Shown: positions 45,203 to 53,472 of the stretch, one piece after another
Position numbering within the stretch: the stretch's first letter is position 1
Layout: every line of letters starts with the position of its first letter
Assembly: GCF_002585305.1 (NCBI RefSeq)
Contig: NZ_NUNF01000047.1
Span: 1-57,715, forward strand
Length of the DNA stretch: 57,715 nt
Direction of reading: 5' to 3'
From: Bacillus sp. AFS037270
Lineage (GTDB): Bacteria > Bacillota > Bacilli > Bacillales_B > DSM-18226
Notes under the pieces: generated by a model
What the model was told of the DNA's origin: nothing
Databases searched by the model: none
Seen by the model: the letters and a program-made list of their open reading frames with translations, nothing else
Position numbers and translations under genes: made by a program

Positions 45203-45982
45203 TCAATTTAAATGTGACATATATTCAAATGCAGTTGTTCCATATACGCTTTTAAAGTGTTTATTTAAATGAGATAGATCAACAAAACCACATTCAGCTA
45301 CTACTGAATAAATGTCTCCATTTTTTTCTATTAACTGCTTTGCACGTTCTATCTTGCAGTTAAGAAAGTATTGGTATGGTGAAATTCCAGTATGAGCCTT
45401 GAATAATCTGATAAACTTAAATTTCGATAAATCAATCTCTTTACATATCTCGTCAAGTTTAAGTACATTTTCTAAGTTGGTATGAAGCATATCCTTTGCT
45501 TTTCTAATGAGTGCGTTATCTTTCTTATTGTCTGTAGAAAGATCCGTATGAATGAGGCTATCTGTGAGGGATAAGAGTAATTCACTGCACAAAGCCTCAT
45601 CTTTTTCGCTTAATATGGCATTAGAAAGACTTAATATTCTTTGTTGAAGTCTGTAATCATACACAATAGGGGTCGAAAAACGCACTATATCCTTTTTCCC
45701 CATAACCTCTAAAAGCAATTGCGGCTCAATATATAACATAATATAATCAAGTCCTGCCTTATGATCATGTGCCATTCCGTCATGTGCCTGCTCTGGATTA
45801 AACAGCATAACACCATTTTGATAGGATAATTGTGAACTGCCATCCAGGTTATATTGTTGAATACCACGCAATGTTACCCCAATTGCATACTCCTGGTGAG
45901 AATGCTTCTTATACGTAAAATCAGTAATACTTGCTGATAATGCAGTAATACCTGCTGATTTTTTATAGATAAATTTGTCCAT
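45203..45982 (-). CDS. AraC-family regulator
   Basis: This is a 259-residue regulator with an N-terminal cupin-like sensor (HSHQEYAIGVTLRGIQQYNL near residue 27, FNPEQAHDGMAHD near 62). The C-terminal double helix-turn-helix comprises LKLDEICKEIDLSKFKFIRL, FKAHTGISPYQYFLNCKIER and VVAECGFVDLSHLNKHFKSV. The ATG at 45982 follows AAGGGGTG; a frame from 46009 would overlap lysE and lacks a site. It lies directly after a LysE-type exporter, a common pairing in which the regulator controls export of an amino acid or analogue. Confidence 0.9.
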   Translation of the reverse strand: MDKFIYKKSAGITALSASITDFTYKKHSHQEYAIGVTLRGIQQYNLDGSSQLSYQNGVMLFNPEQAHDGMAHDHKAGLDYIMLYIEPQLLLEVMGKKDIVRFSTPIVYDYRLQQRILSLSNAILSEKDEALCSELLLSLTDSLIHTDLSTDNKKDNALIRKAKDMLHTNLENVLKLDEICKEIDLSKFKFIRLFKAHTGISPYQYFLNCKIERAKQLIEKNGDIYSVVAECGFVDLSHLNKHFKSVYGTTAFEYMSHLN

Positions 45983-45999
45983 CTCATTCACCCCTTTAT

Positions 46000-46575
46000 C
46001 TATATCCATATCATCACTGCAGAATAGGCTAAAAGTAATGCCATCATTACATTAACAATCTTACTATGATTATGTAAAAACTGCTTGAAGATTGTACCGA
46101 AAAGAACCCATGTAATAAATGCCAAAAATCCAATAAGAGTTATTGCGAAAATACTTATAGTCACCGCAGGCATTGCGGTATAGTGCGGCATAATAAAACT
46201 AGGAATTACAGTCATAGTAAATAATACCACTTTTGGATTTAAAAACTGCATAAGGAATCCTGACCTAAAGGTACCAGCTTCGTTTACAGCTGGTTTTGAC
46301 GAATTCCTTTTGCAAATTTGATAAGCGAGATAGAACATATATAAGCTTCCGATGATCTGCATAACAATTATTATTTTTGGTATTATCTCTATAAGGACAG
46401 TATTCAACATAGCAGAAATAACAAGTAATATACCAAAAGCAATCGTTGCTCCATACGTATATTCCATTGCCTTTTTTGCCCCCATATTATGGACTGTGGA
46501 TAGTATGACGATATTAGTGGGTCCTGGCGTAAAAGTAACAACAAAACAGTAAATTAAAAAAGATGTAAAATTCAT
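46000..46575 (-). CDS. LysE/RhtB-family exporter
   Basis: This is a 191-residue membrane protein with six hydrophobic segments. The start FVVTFTPGPTNIVILSTVHN is the LysE/RhtB hallmark, and GSLYMFYLAYQICKR and FLMQFLNPKVVLFTMTVIPS follow as expected. It exports an amino acid or related small molecule. GAAAGGAG precedes the ATG. The start codon and ribosome binding site lie in a region of perfect dyad symmetry (46573-46604), which could hide them in an RNA hairpin. An AraC regulator gene follows after 17 bases. Confidence 0.9.
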   Translation of the reverse strand: MNFTSFLIYCFVVTFTPGPTNIVILSTVHNMGAKKAMEYTYGATIAFGILLVISAMLNTVLIEIIPKIIIVMQIIGSLYMFYLAYQICKRNSSKPAVNEAGTFRSGFLMQFLNPKVVLFTMTVIPSFIMPHYTAMPAVTISIFAITLIGFLAFITWVLFGTIFKQFLHNHSKIVNVMMALLLAYSAVMIWI

Positions 46576-46604
46576 GAGAAAACTCCTTTCAAGGTATTCT
46601 CATG
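46573..46604 (-). promoter_or_regulatory. inverted repeat enclosing the lysE start
   Basis: CATGAGAA at 46573-46580 contains the start codon, and its exact complement TTCTCATG lies at 46597-46604. The Shine-Dalgarno AAGGAG is in the 16-base loop. It may be an operator or a translation-control hairpin. Confidence 0.45.
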
Positions 46605-46699
46605 GAATTATACATCTTAAAATTTAATAGCATATAGTATATTATTGCGGAATTACTCTTTAAAGTTACCTCTACTAAAAAAGGGAAAGATGATGATAA

Positions 46700-47227
46700 T
46701 TATTTTTTTATATAATGAAGCATAGCAAGTTGACCTAATTTTTCTACTTTCGTTAATGTGTATTCCAGAGTAATATCATCTCCGGTATAAAGGGAGATCC
46801 CTTTCCCTAGAATAATCGGTGCAATGGCTAGTTGGAATTCATCAATTAAATTTTCTTTAAAAAATTCACGAGCTAAATTTCCTCCACCAATTAACCATAT
46901 ATCTTTACCAGGCTTTTGTTTTATATTTTTAATGAAAGTTTTGACGTCCTCATCAATAAATGTAGCGTATTCGTCTGATCCACTAACAGATTTAGAAAAT
47001 ACATAATTTTTATAAGCAATATAAGGATAGTCCATATCAAATCCACGAATGACATCATAAGTTCCTTTTCCCATAACAACAGTGTCAATTCTTTCAAGGA
47101 GTGAATGATAGCCAGAATCTCCTTCTACTTCTGTTGATTCTAACCATTCTAATGTACCATCATCATTTGCAATAGAGCCATCAATTGAAGTACCAATGTA
47201 TAAAATAATGTTACGCTGTTTTTCCAT
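46700..47227 (-). CDS. dihydrofolate-reductase-like (RibD C-terminal) protein
   Basis: This is a 175-residue protein of the RibD_C/YyaP type. It begins IILYIGTSIDGSIANDDGTL, has VMGKGTYDVIRGFD near residue 50 and GKDIWLIGGGNLAREFFKEN near 105, the NADPH-binding loop, and ends QLAIAPIILGKGISLY. These proteins are related to dihydrofolate reductase but their reactions are mostly unknown. GGGGG with normal spacing precedes the ATG. A related gene lies at 53686, so the window carries two family members. Confidence 0.88.
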   Translation of the reverse strand: MEKQRNIILYIGTSIDGSIANDDGTLEWLESTEVEGDSGYHSLLERIDTVVMGKGTYDVIRGFDMDYPYIAYKNYVFSKSVSGSDEYATFIDEDVKTFIKNIKQKPGKDIWLIGGGNLAREFFKENLIDEFQLAIAPIILGKGISLYTGDDITLEYTLTKVEKLGQLAMLHYIKK

Positions 47228-47254
47228 TTGAATCCCCCTTACCCTTGTTTCAGG

Positions 47255-47372
47255 CTGTTGACAAACTAAGTTTTTAATAAAGCCGATAAAACACTAATTT
47301 AAGTAGTTGTTTTTCGGCTTTTAGTATTCAATATGTTGTGCAAAATAGCAATGTTAAGGTATTTGTCAATAG
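47255..47372. mobile_element. MITE-like element of about 118 bp
   Basis: CTGTTGACAAACTA at the left and GTATTTGTCAATAG at the right are imperfect terminal inverted repeats (about 12 of 14). Between them lies a large hairpin in which AGCCGA pairs with TCGGCT around an AT-rich loop. There is no coding capacity. It sits between two gene 5-prime and 3-prime ends, the usual site for miniature elements. The ends may belong to a transposase family carried elsewhere in the genome. Confidence 0.5.
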
Positions 47373-47402
47373 ACCATAGCAATCCCCATTCTTCAACAGC
47401 TA

Positions 47403-48182
47403 TTATCCAATATTTATGTCGGCTATTGAATAGAGCGCTGCTTTTCCAGCCATCTTGACTCGTGTGTCTTCATGCATACAATAAAGCGTACCACCTCTAC
47501 TAGATAACTGTCTTGCCACCATTTCACTTTTCTGTAGTCTCTCCGACCAAAATGGGACTAAGCCACAGTGTGCAGATCCACATACAGGGTCCTCATTAAC
47601 TTTTAACTTTGGAAAAAACGCTCTTGAAACAAAATCATATTTATTTCCTTTGGCAGTCACAATAACACCAAGACCCTCTGGTAACTGTTCAAGTTTTGAA
47701 AAGTCAGGACTTAGATTGTTGACTGTTTCTTCTGACTCTAATACTACTAACAAATCTCTATTCAAATAAACTTCTATCGGTGTGGTTCCTAGAGCATCCA
47801 CCATCTCTTTAGTAACAGGCAATTCTTCTGAAACAACTACAGGGAAATCCATTTCATACAGTTCATTTATTTTGTTTACGGTAAGCATTCCACTCATAGT
47901 ATGGAATTGGACGGTATCCAATTGAGTTTCAACATAATTCATAATGACATAAGCAGTAGCTAAGGTTGCATGACCACAAAGATTGATCTCTCCTCCTGGT
48001 GTAAACCATCTCAACCGATAGCCGTCTTCTTCTTTTACAGCAAATGCTGTTTCGGAAAGGTTATTTTCAATTGCTATTTTTTGCATAGTGTCTTCTGGAA
48101 GCCATTCCTCCATGATACAAACTCCAGCAGGATTTCCCTCAAACACCTTGTCAGCAAATGCATCTACAACATAATATCTCAT
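47403..48182 (-). CDS. PhzF-family isomerase
   Basis: This 259-residue protein is of the PhzF/epimerase-fold type. YYVVDAFADKVFEGNPAGVC at the start, ENNLSETAFAVKEED (with the catalytic glutamate, about residue 44) and RWFTPGGEINLCGHATLATA near 60 are all standard. A C-terminal EDPVCGSAHCGLVPFW closes the second barrel. Homologues isomerise dihydro-hydroxyanthranilate or unknown amino-acid-like compounds. GAGGAGG precedes the ATG. The gene diverges from a MocR regulator, whose direct-repeat boxes lie between them, suggesting a shared small-molecule theme. Confidence 0.92.
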   Translation of the reverse strand: MRYYVVDAFADKVFEGNPAGVCIMEEWLPEDTMQKIAIENNLSETAFAVKEEDGYRLRWFTPGGEINLCGHATLATAYVIMNYVETQLDTVQFHTMSGMLTVNKINELYEMDFPVVVSEELPVTKEMVDALGTTPIEVYLNRDLLVVLESEETVNNLSPDFSKLEQLPEGLGVIVTAKGNKYDFVSRAFFPKLKVNEDPVCGSAHCGLVPFWSERLQKSEMVARQLSSRGGTLYCMHEDTRVKMAGKAALYSIADINIG

Positions 48183-48254
48183 TATGGTGACCTCCTCATT
48201 TTTTTACAATTTTAATAGTTTAATTCATTAATGCTTTAATTTCATCAATTTGAA

Positions 48255-48333
48255 AGTGTTATAATATAATCTACTTATTTATGGGTATTCTATATTAAAT
48301 TATATATAACACTCAACACCGATATATAACACT
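48255..48333. promoter_or_regulatory. MocR-type operator repeats between phzF-like and mocR genes
   Basis: TATATAACACT occurs at 48303-48313 and 48323-48333, 20 bases apart on the same face of the helix. The core AGTGTTATA, its complement, lies at 48255-48263. MocR proteins such as GabR and PdxR bind direct repeats, so these are likely the binding sites of the adjacent regulator. Confidence 0.6.
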
Positions 48334-48348
48334 AAGGGGATACTAATT

Positions 48349-49827
48349 ATGCAATTCGAAATTCAACGAAATGCTGGAATTTCACTTTCCAAGCAAATAT
48401 ATCAATCAATTGTGGATCGGATTCGGTCAGGACTGTTGGTAGAAGGATTTCAGTTACCTTCTGTAAGAGAACTATCGAATGAACTTGGGGTAAGTTTGGT
48501 TACAGTAGTGAAGGCGTACCGACAATTGGATCAAGAAGGCTTCATTACCTCTGTCCAAGGGAAAGGTACGTTTGTAAAAGAGAAGGGGAAAGAGAAAGTA
48601 GATGATACAGTAGATACTTGTTCATATGATTGGCAGTTATCTGTTCAAGATTATTTACCCAGATCTCAGTTTGGCCAGTATCATCATGTCCCAGAGAAAA
48701 TTCACCTTTCATCGTCTATGATTGATCCAGCACTCCTGCCTAATCGATATTTAGAGCGAGAAATTCGTCAAATGCTTTCTGAAAACCCAAGAATTTTATC
48801 TCAATATGGAGAAATTCAAGGTGATGCGCAACTTAGAAAAGAAATTCATGAGTATTTGAAGAGACATGAAATGACTTCTCCACCTGAGAACATTTTAATC
48901 ACGAGTGGTTCACAACAAGGAATGGATCTTGTTGCACGTACTTTTGTTGGACAAGGTGATGTGGTTGTGATGGAAGCCCCTACCTACCCAGGAGCGATTG
49001 ATGTTTTTCGTGGAAGAGGAGCTACCATACTCACCGTTCCTGTTGATAGGGATGGAATGCGAGTAGATCTACTCCAAAATTTATGTGACAAATATAAACC
49101 AAAAATTATATATACGATACCTACTTTTCATAATCCAACAGGAACCGTTATGTCTTTAAAACGCCGTAGACAAATTCTTGAAATAGCTCAAAGTAGCCAA
49201 ATTATAGTTGTTGAGGACGATCCTTGTAGTGAAATCTACTTTGATCAAAAGCCACCAGTTTCGATTAAAAGTATGGATCTGTGCGGACACGTTATTTACC
49301 TAAAAGGTTTAAGCAAGACATTAGCACCAAGCTGTAGAATTGGAATATTAACTGCATCCGGCTCTATATTTAATCGTTTATTAGCAGCCAAGGCAAATAC
49401 TGACTTAGGAAGTCCTTTACTCACACAAAAAGCAATATTACCTTTTATCAATTCACAAAGAATGATTGATCATATCAAAAAGTTAAGAACTGCTTTGAAA
49501 ATAAGACGAAATTTGGTTGTTGAGTTACTTTCACAACACGCCTTAGACGAGGTGTCATGGGTAATTCCAAAAGGAGGATTGAACTTGTGGTTAACTCTTC
49601 CTTCTTGGTTCAATACCAATCACCTATTAGTAGAAGCGAAAAAACATGGACTTACTTTCTTACCAGGTTCAGCTTGTTACCCTGTTGAGCAAGGAAATCA
49701 ACATTTACGATTATGTTACTCTTATATGAATGAGGAACATTTACAACAGGGAATTTCAATATTATGTAAAATTTTCCATACGGAAATTTCATCTAGAAAA
49801 GTGAATGATGGCTCACCATATTTTTAA
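48349..49827 (+). CDS. MocR-family regulator (GntR helix-turn-helix plus aminotransferase domain)
   Basis: This is a 492-residue fusion protein. The N-terminal GntR domain has GFQLPSVRELSNELGVSLVT then VVKAYRQLDQEGFITSVQGK. The aminotransferase domain has ITSGSQQGMDLVAR near residue 183, IPTFHNPTGTVMS near 255, VVEDDPCSEIYF near 285 and the PLP lysine in YLKGLSKTLAPSCRIG near 322. It is the second MocR in the window and is only distantly like the first. It diverges from the PhzF-like gene with direct-repeat operators between. GGGG lies about nine bases before the ATG. A terminator follows at 49853. Confidence 0.92.
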   Translation: MQFEIQRNAGISLSKQIYQSIVDRIRSGLLVEGFQLPSVRELSNELGVSLVTVVKAYRQLDQEGFITSVQGKGTFVKEKGKEKVDDTVDTCSYDWQLSVQDYLPRSQFGQYHHVPEKIHLSSSMIDPALLPNRYLEREIRQMLSENPRILSQYGEIQGDAQLRKEIHEYLKRHEMTSPPENILITSGSQQGMDLVARTFVGQGDVVVMEAPTYPGAIDVFRGRGATILTVPVDRDGMRVDLLQNLCDKYKPKIIYTIPTFHNPTGTVMSLKRRRQILEIAQSSQIIVVEDDPCSEIYFDQKPPVSIKSMDLCGHVIYLKGLSKTLAPSCRIGILTASGSIFNRLLAAKANTDLGSPLLTQKAILPFINSQRMIDHIKKLRTALKIRRNLVVELLSQHALDEVSWVIPKGGLNLWLTLPSWFNTNHLLVEAKKHGLTFLPGSACYPVEQGNQHLRLCYSYMNEEHLQQGISILCKIFHTEISSRKVNDGSPYF

Positions 49828-49852
49828 TATAGAATTGCAAATATTAAGCAAA

Positions 49853-49896
49853 AAAAACCGATTTCTCCTTTAACCTAAAGAAGAATATCGGTTTTT
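49853..49896 (+). terminator. terminator after the second mocR gene
   Basis: AAAACCGAT pairs with ATCGGTTTTT, and inside it TCT..CTTT pairs imperfectly with AAG..AGA. A run of A precedes and T follows. Confidence 0.85.
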
Positions 49897-50514
49897 AATT
49901 TCGTAACACTTCCACCTTTATTTAATTTTGGTCAAATGTAGAACCACGCAAATAGCCAAACTTCAAAATAATCCTACAATCTACCCAATATTATACCAAA
50001 ATGATTCATCCATAGGCCTCCGCATGACATTTGGGTAAAAGTATGCACAAGTTCCTTCTTTAACTAATGCCTCCGTTAGTTCAACAAGCACCTTATCTTC
50101 TAGTGGGATTATGTTCGTTTTGTCCAATAACTCATTTTCATTTCACTCGACAAAGTTCACAAATTCTTTCCTTCGGTTCTCGAAGAATGGAAAAGGAAGG
50201 TTTTTCAATTAAAAACGTATTTTTTTGAAAGAAGTTAGTCATTATTTTTAAAGGAATTTCATGCCAATCTTCTTCTAAATATTTATACAATAATCCAATA
50301 TTACTACTTTAGATATAAAAGCTAAAGGTAAATAGAAGGATTTACTTTCCTATTTTGTCTCTTAAAATACATAGTAGGAGGTAGAGTAGCTGTTTTTTTT
50401 CAATATTGAATGCGTTTGACGTATAGTAGAATTCAAAAAATGCTATCTTTCGAAAAAAGGAAAATGTAGAAGTATAATGGAAACATGTAGTTTAAATTAG
50501 GAAGGTTGATAGAG
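49897..50514. other. gap with a broken gene and the depolymerase promoter region
   Basis: The left half holds the frameshifted frame at 49981-50315. The right half (50316-50514) is AT-rich upstream sequence of the PHB-depolymerase-family gene with no clear motif. Confidence 0.45.
49981..50315 (-). pseudogene. frameshifted gene of unknown family
   Basis: Read leftward, a frame reads NIGLLYKYLEEDWHEIPLKI then MTNFFQKNTFLIEKPSFS and LREPKERICELCRVK, and stops. A shift of frame right there opens ENELLDKTNIIPLEDKVLVE then LTEALVKEGTCAYFYPNVMR and a stop at 49981-49983. The two halves together give about 105 residues with natural composition and no obvious start codon. I do not recognise the family. 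It is most likely the remains of one gene broken by a frameshift. Confidence 0.45.
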
Positions 50515-51531
50515 TTGGGGGAATTTCTAGATTTTTCATATGAGAATTTTAGGTACAAACTTTATGTTCCGAGCGAATATCAAGAAGAAAAAGATACTCC
50601 GTTGTTGGTAATGCTTCATGGATGTGAACAAGATCCGGATGATTTTGCTGCTGGAACAAATATGAATGAGCTTGCTGAAAAAGAAAACTTTCTCGTACTC
50701 TATCCTGACATGAATCACCTGTTTAATCCTATGGATCCGGCTGGTTATAACCCATTTGGATGCTGGAACTGGTTTTTAGATAAAAATCAGCACCGTGGAG
50801 AGGGACATCCCAGGTTAATTAATGCAATCATTAATCAGGTTAAAAGTAGATACCGCATCGATTCAGGTAAGGTGTACGCAGCGGGATTATCTGCAGGTGC
50901 GGCACTCGCTTGCATTCTTGGAGTTACCTATCCAGATGTATTTAGCGGTATCGGAGTCTGTTCGGGACTTCCCTATGATGCTGCGAATGTATTTTTTCTA
51001 ACCGATCCAATGGCTAAGGCAGCTACAGAAAGCATGCAAAAAGGCGCTTCGGACCCCTATGCATGCGGAAACGGCGCTTTTCAGGAAATGGGAAAGTTCA
51101 AGAAGAAAATGCCTGTCATTGTTTTCCATGGCATCTGCGATACGGTTGTACATCCCATTAATGGACAGCAGGTTATCATACAGTGGGCACAAACTAATTT
51201 TCTTGTAGAAGGTGGTACAGGAAGAGCTGATATAACACCTCACCATGTCAAATCAGACCTTATCAATGGAAAAAGTTGTACTAAACATGTATACGGTGAT
51301 GGGGGCGGTGAACTTTTAATGGAACTATGGATGATTGATCAAATGGGGCACGCATGGTCTGGCGGGAGCTCAAATGGTTCATATACCGACCCATTAGGAC
51401 CAAATGCAACAGAAATCATTTGGAATTTTTTCACCAAACAACATCAGCACACTGTTGAAAATCTGGTCGAAACACCTAAAAAGAACTTTTTTCGTGACCT
51501 TTTTACAAAGCTTTTTAAGAAAAGAGGATAA
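50515..51531 (+). CDS. PHB-depolymerase-family esterase
   Basis: This is a 338-residue alpha/beta hydrolase of the short-chain polyhydroxyalkanoate depolymerase/feruloyl esterase family. The oxyanion motif is VMLHGCEQDPDDFAAGT (about residue 35), the lipase box is YAAGLSAGAALA with Ser126, the acid is in GICDTVVHP (Asp209) and the histidine is in MGHAWSGGS (His279). There is no signal peptide, so an intracellular role in turnover of storage polymer or an ester is suggested. The C-terminus is a basic tail. The TTG at 50515 lies nine bases after GGAAGG and is preferred over the TTG at 50506, which touches it. With the phasin-like gene at 3.2 kb it hints at polyhydroxybutyrate metabolism. Confidence 0.87.
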   Translation: MGEFLDFSYENFRYKLYVPSEYQEEKDTPLLVMLHGCEQDPDDFAAGTNMNELAEKENFLVLYPDMNHLFNPMDPAGYNPFGCWNWFLDKNQHRGEGHPRLINAIINQVKSRYRIDSGKVYAAGLSAGAALACILGVTYPDVFSGIGVCSGLPYDAANVFFLTDPMAKAATESMQKGASDPYACGNGAFQEMGKFKKKMPVIVFHGICDTVVHPINGQQVIIQWAQTNFLVEGGTGRADITPHHVKSDLINGKSCTKHVYGDGGGELLMELWMIDQMGHAWSGGSSNGSYTDPLGPNATEIIWNFFTKQHQHTVENLVETPKKNFFRDLFTKLFKKRG

Positions 51532-51539
51532 AACTATTC

Positions 51540-51883
51540 ATCTTATTCTCTTAGGTCCACCTACTCCAACCACAACCTCGAATGACACCCGCTTAAACTC
51601 GCAAGGCTTTACTGCTTTACGAAGTTGATGAGTAATTGAATCAACGTAATGTATTAGACAAGTTACTTCCTTGGTAAATCCGTCATCCCATATTGTCAGC
51701 TTTATCGATAAGTTTTCCGCCTTTGCGTAGTCATCTTCTGGTCGAACTCCTCCATTTCATGTTCGACTATCAATGGCTTAAGCTGGCGTTCTTGATCCTT
51801 AAACATCAAACGTTGCATATCGAATGCTAAGGTAAAAAAGACGCAGGTTGCCAATTAATTTTACTGAGGTCCCGTATGGACAT
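51540..51883 (-). pseudogene. decayed YolD-like gene (SOS-linked)
   Basis: From an ATG at 51883 the minus strand reads MSIRDLSKINWQPASFLP then stops; YolD-like proteins start RDRGxIKWxxxxLPEH. Later frames give KPLIVEHEMEEFD and, after shifts, AIKLTIWDDGFTKEVTCLIH then YVDSITHQLRKAV, the second half of YolD. Several stops and shifts make it dead. In Bacillus, yolD-like genes sit before a UvrX/YqjW type Y-family polymerase in LexA-controlled operons. A LexA-like box lies 31 bases upstream here, but the polymerase gene is gone. Confidence 0.7.
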
Positions 51884-51913
51884 TTCATTCACCTCTTCGA
51901 TTTTCATTATATA

Positions 51914-51927
51914 CGAACTAACGTTCC
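51914..51927. promoter_or_regulatory. LexA (SOS) box
   Basis: CGAACTAACGTTCC fits the Bacillus SOS box CGAAC-N4-GTTCG with one mismatch at the last base. It stands upstream of the decayed yolD-like gene, which explains its presence and supports that call. Confidence 0.65.
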
Positions 51928-51997
51928 GTTAATAAAAAGGACACGTTTAGGTCCAATTAATGGCTTTCTTCAACTATAGCACCCGTTCGTAATATAA

Positions 51998-52028
51998 GGT
52001 TAGCCAGATTTTTCTGGTTGACCTTTTT
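51998..52028 (+). terminator. terminator hairpin left of the IS110 element
   Basis: GGTTAGCCAGA pairs with TCTGGTTGACC over eleven pairs (two G-U) and is followed by TTTTTG. The preceding GCACCCGTTCGTAATATAA resembles a border of repeat family A. It marks where the IS110 left end is likely to begin. Confidence 0.75.
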
Positions 52029-52039
52029 GTTTATGGTCT

Positions 52040-52233
52040 TATTATTACGGTAGTCGGGGTAGAACGTCGCACCCGTGGGACTAGATTCCGTTAGCTAAAC
52101 TGTTCACCCCCTACTTGTATAAACATGTTTCAGGCTGGTTGGGACAAAGATCCCGTTTAACAAGCGAACCTATGACATTACAAGAAGCCTAAGGGGATAC
52201 CGACTAATTTGTATTTTTAGGAGGAGATAAAGT
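52040..52233 (+). ncRNA. candidate IS110 bridge RNA region
   Basis: IS110-group elements encode a bridge RNA in the long 5-prime non-coding end, which guides the recombinase to donor and target DNA. Here 52051-52057 (TAGTCGG) can pair with 52200-52206 (CCGACTA), closing a domain of 156 bases. Inside it GGGA pairs with TCCC (52141-52154). Size and position agree with a bridge RNA. The guide loops cannot be assigned by eye. Confidence 0.4.
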
Positions 52234-53472
52234 ATGAATCCAGTCATCGGTCTGGATGTATCAAAAGGAGAAAGTCAGGTACAGGCATTTTTAGATAAGG
52301 GTAAACCATATCGTAAGAGTTTTAGTATTAAACACGATCTTAGAGGTTTAGGTAGTTTATTAGAGTTTCTTCAAGATGTAGAAAAAGCAGCTGGTGGGCA
52401 TCAACCTTCGGTTGTTTTAGAATCAACAGGACACTATCATACTCCCGTTATTCAGTTTCTTGAAGAACAAAAATATGTTTATATTATCGTCAATCCGCTT
52501 ATCTCACATAGAGCTAAAAGCTCTAGCCTTCGAAAGGTAAAAACAGATGCAATCGATGCTTATCACCTTTGTGAATTATTTTATAAAGAGGAGCTGGAGC
52601 CTTATAAGAAACGTGGTGTTCAACTTTTAAACCTTCGTAATCTTACAAGACAACAAGAAAGTATTGCGGAAATATCAGCGAAAACAAAGTTACAGCTACA
52701 TTCTCTAATTGATCAGGTTTTTCCTGAGTATCGAGGTGTATTTGGGAGCCTCTATTCGAAAGTATCTTTGCTTACTTTAATAGAATTCCCTACTTCTAAG
52801 GCTGTATTAAGAGTGAGTGAAAAAGAGTTAACGGATACAATAGCTTCATTATGTACAAGTCGTTCAGAGTCTTGGGCAAAGGAAAAGGCAAACAAGTTAA
52901 GAGAAGCTGCCCTTCGTAATCCTTTTCAGGACAATCTCTACGATAGTCATATTTTTAATCTAGAAATCTTGGTTAAGATTGTTCTTCAATACCAAGAGCA
53001 TCTATCCAATATTGCGGATGAAATAGATGCCCTCGCTAGTGAAATTGAAGAATATGAAATCCTTCAATCTATCCCTGGAGTCGGAGAAAAAATCGCTGCA
53101 ACGATTATTTCTGAAATCGGTGAGATAGATCGGTTTAATGATGCCAAGAAGTTAGTTGCATTCGCTGGAATAGATCCTAGTGTGTACTCTTCTGGAAAGT
53201 TTACTGCATCGGTAAACCGAATAACCAAACGTGGCTCGTGTAGACTTCGCCATGCCTTGTATATGGCTGTTCAAAGTGGTATTCGGGATTCCCGTAAAAA
53301 GAAAACGACTGATGAGATTATTCCACGCAATAGAAGACTACGTGAGTTTTACGATAAGAAACGCGAAGAAGGAAAACCCTTTAGAGTAGCGATTATTGCA
53401 TGTGTAAACAAACTCTTACATTGGATTTATGCCTTACTAAAAAGCAGAACAGCTTTCCAAGATATAGCATAG
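52234..53472 (+). CDS. IS110-family transposase (RNA-guided recombinase type)
   Basis: This is a 412-residue transposase. The RuvC-like catalytic acids are visible in IGLDVSKG (Asp8), VVLESTGHYH (Glu63) and VKTDAIDAYHL (Asp105, Asp108). A coiled-coil segment runs to about residue 270, and the C-terminal domain carries SIPGVGEKIAATIISEIG (helix-hairpin-helix) and ITKRGSCRLRHALYMA with the nucleophilic Ser335. The protein is intact with GGAGGAG ten bases before the ATG, so it could be active. It differs from the IS110 remnant at 22.2 kb but matches the end fragment at 30.0 kb. Confidence 0.95.
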   Translation: MNPVIGLDVSKGESQVQAFLDKGKPYRKSFSIKHDLRGLGSLLEFLQDVEKAAGGHQPSVVLESTGHYHTPVIQFLEEQKYVYIIVNPLISHRAKSSSLRKVKTDAIDAYHLCELFYKEELEPYKKRGVQLLNLRNLTRQQESIAEISAKTKLQLHSLIDQVFPEYRGVFGSLYSKVSLLTLIEFPTSKAVLRVSEKELTDTIASLCTSRSESWAKEKANKLREAALRNPFQDNLYDSHIFNLEILVKIVLQYQEHLSNIADEIDALASEIEEYEILQSIPGVGEKIAATIISEIGEIDRFNDAKKLVAFAGIDPSVYSSGKFTASVNRITKRGSCRLRHALYMAVQSGIRDSRKKKTTDEIIPRNRRLREFYDKKREEGKPFRVAIIACVNKLLHWIYALLKSRTAFQDIA

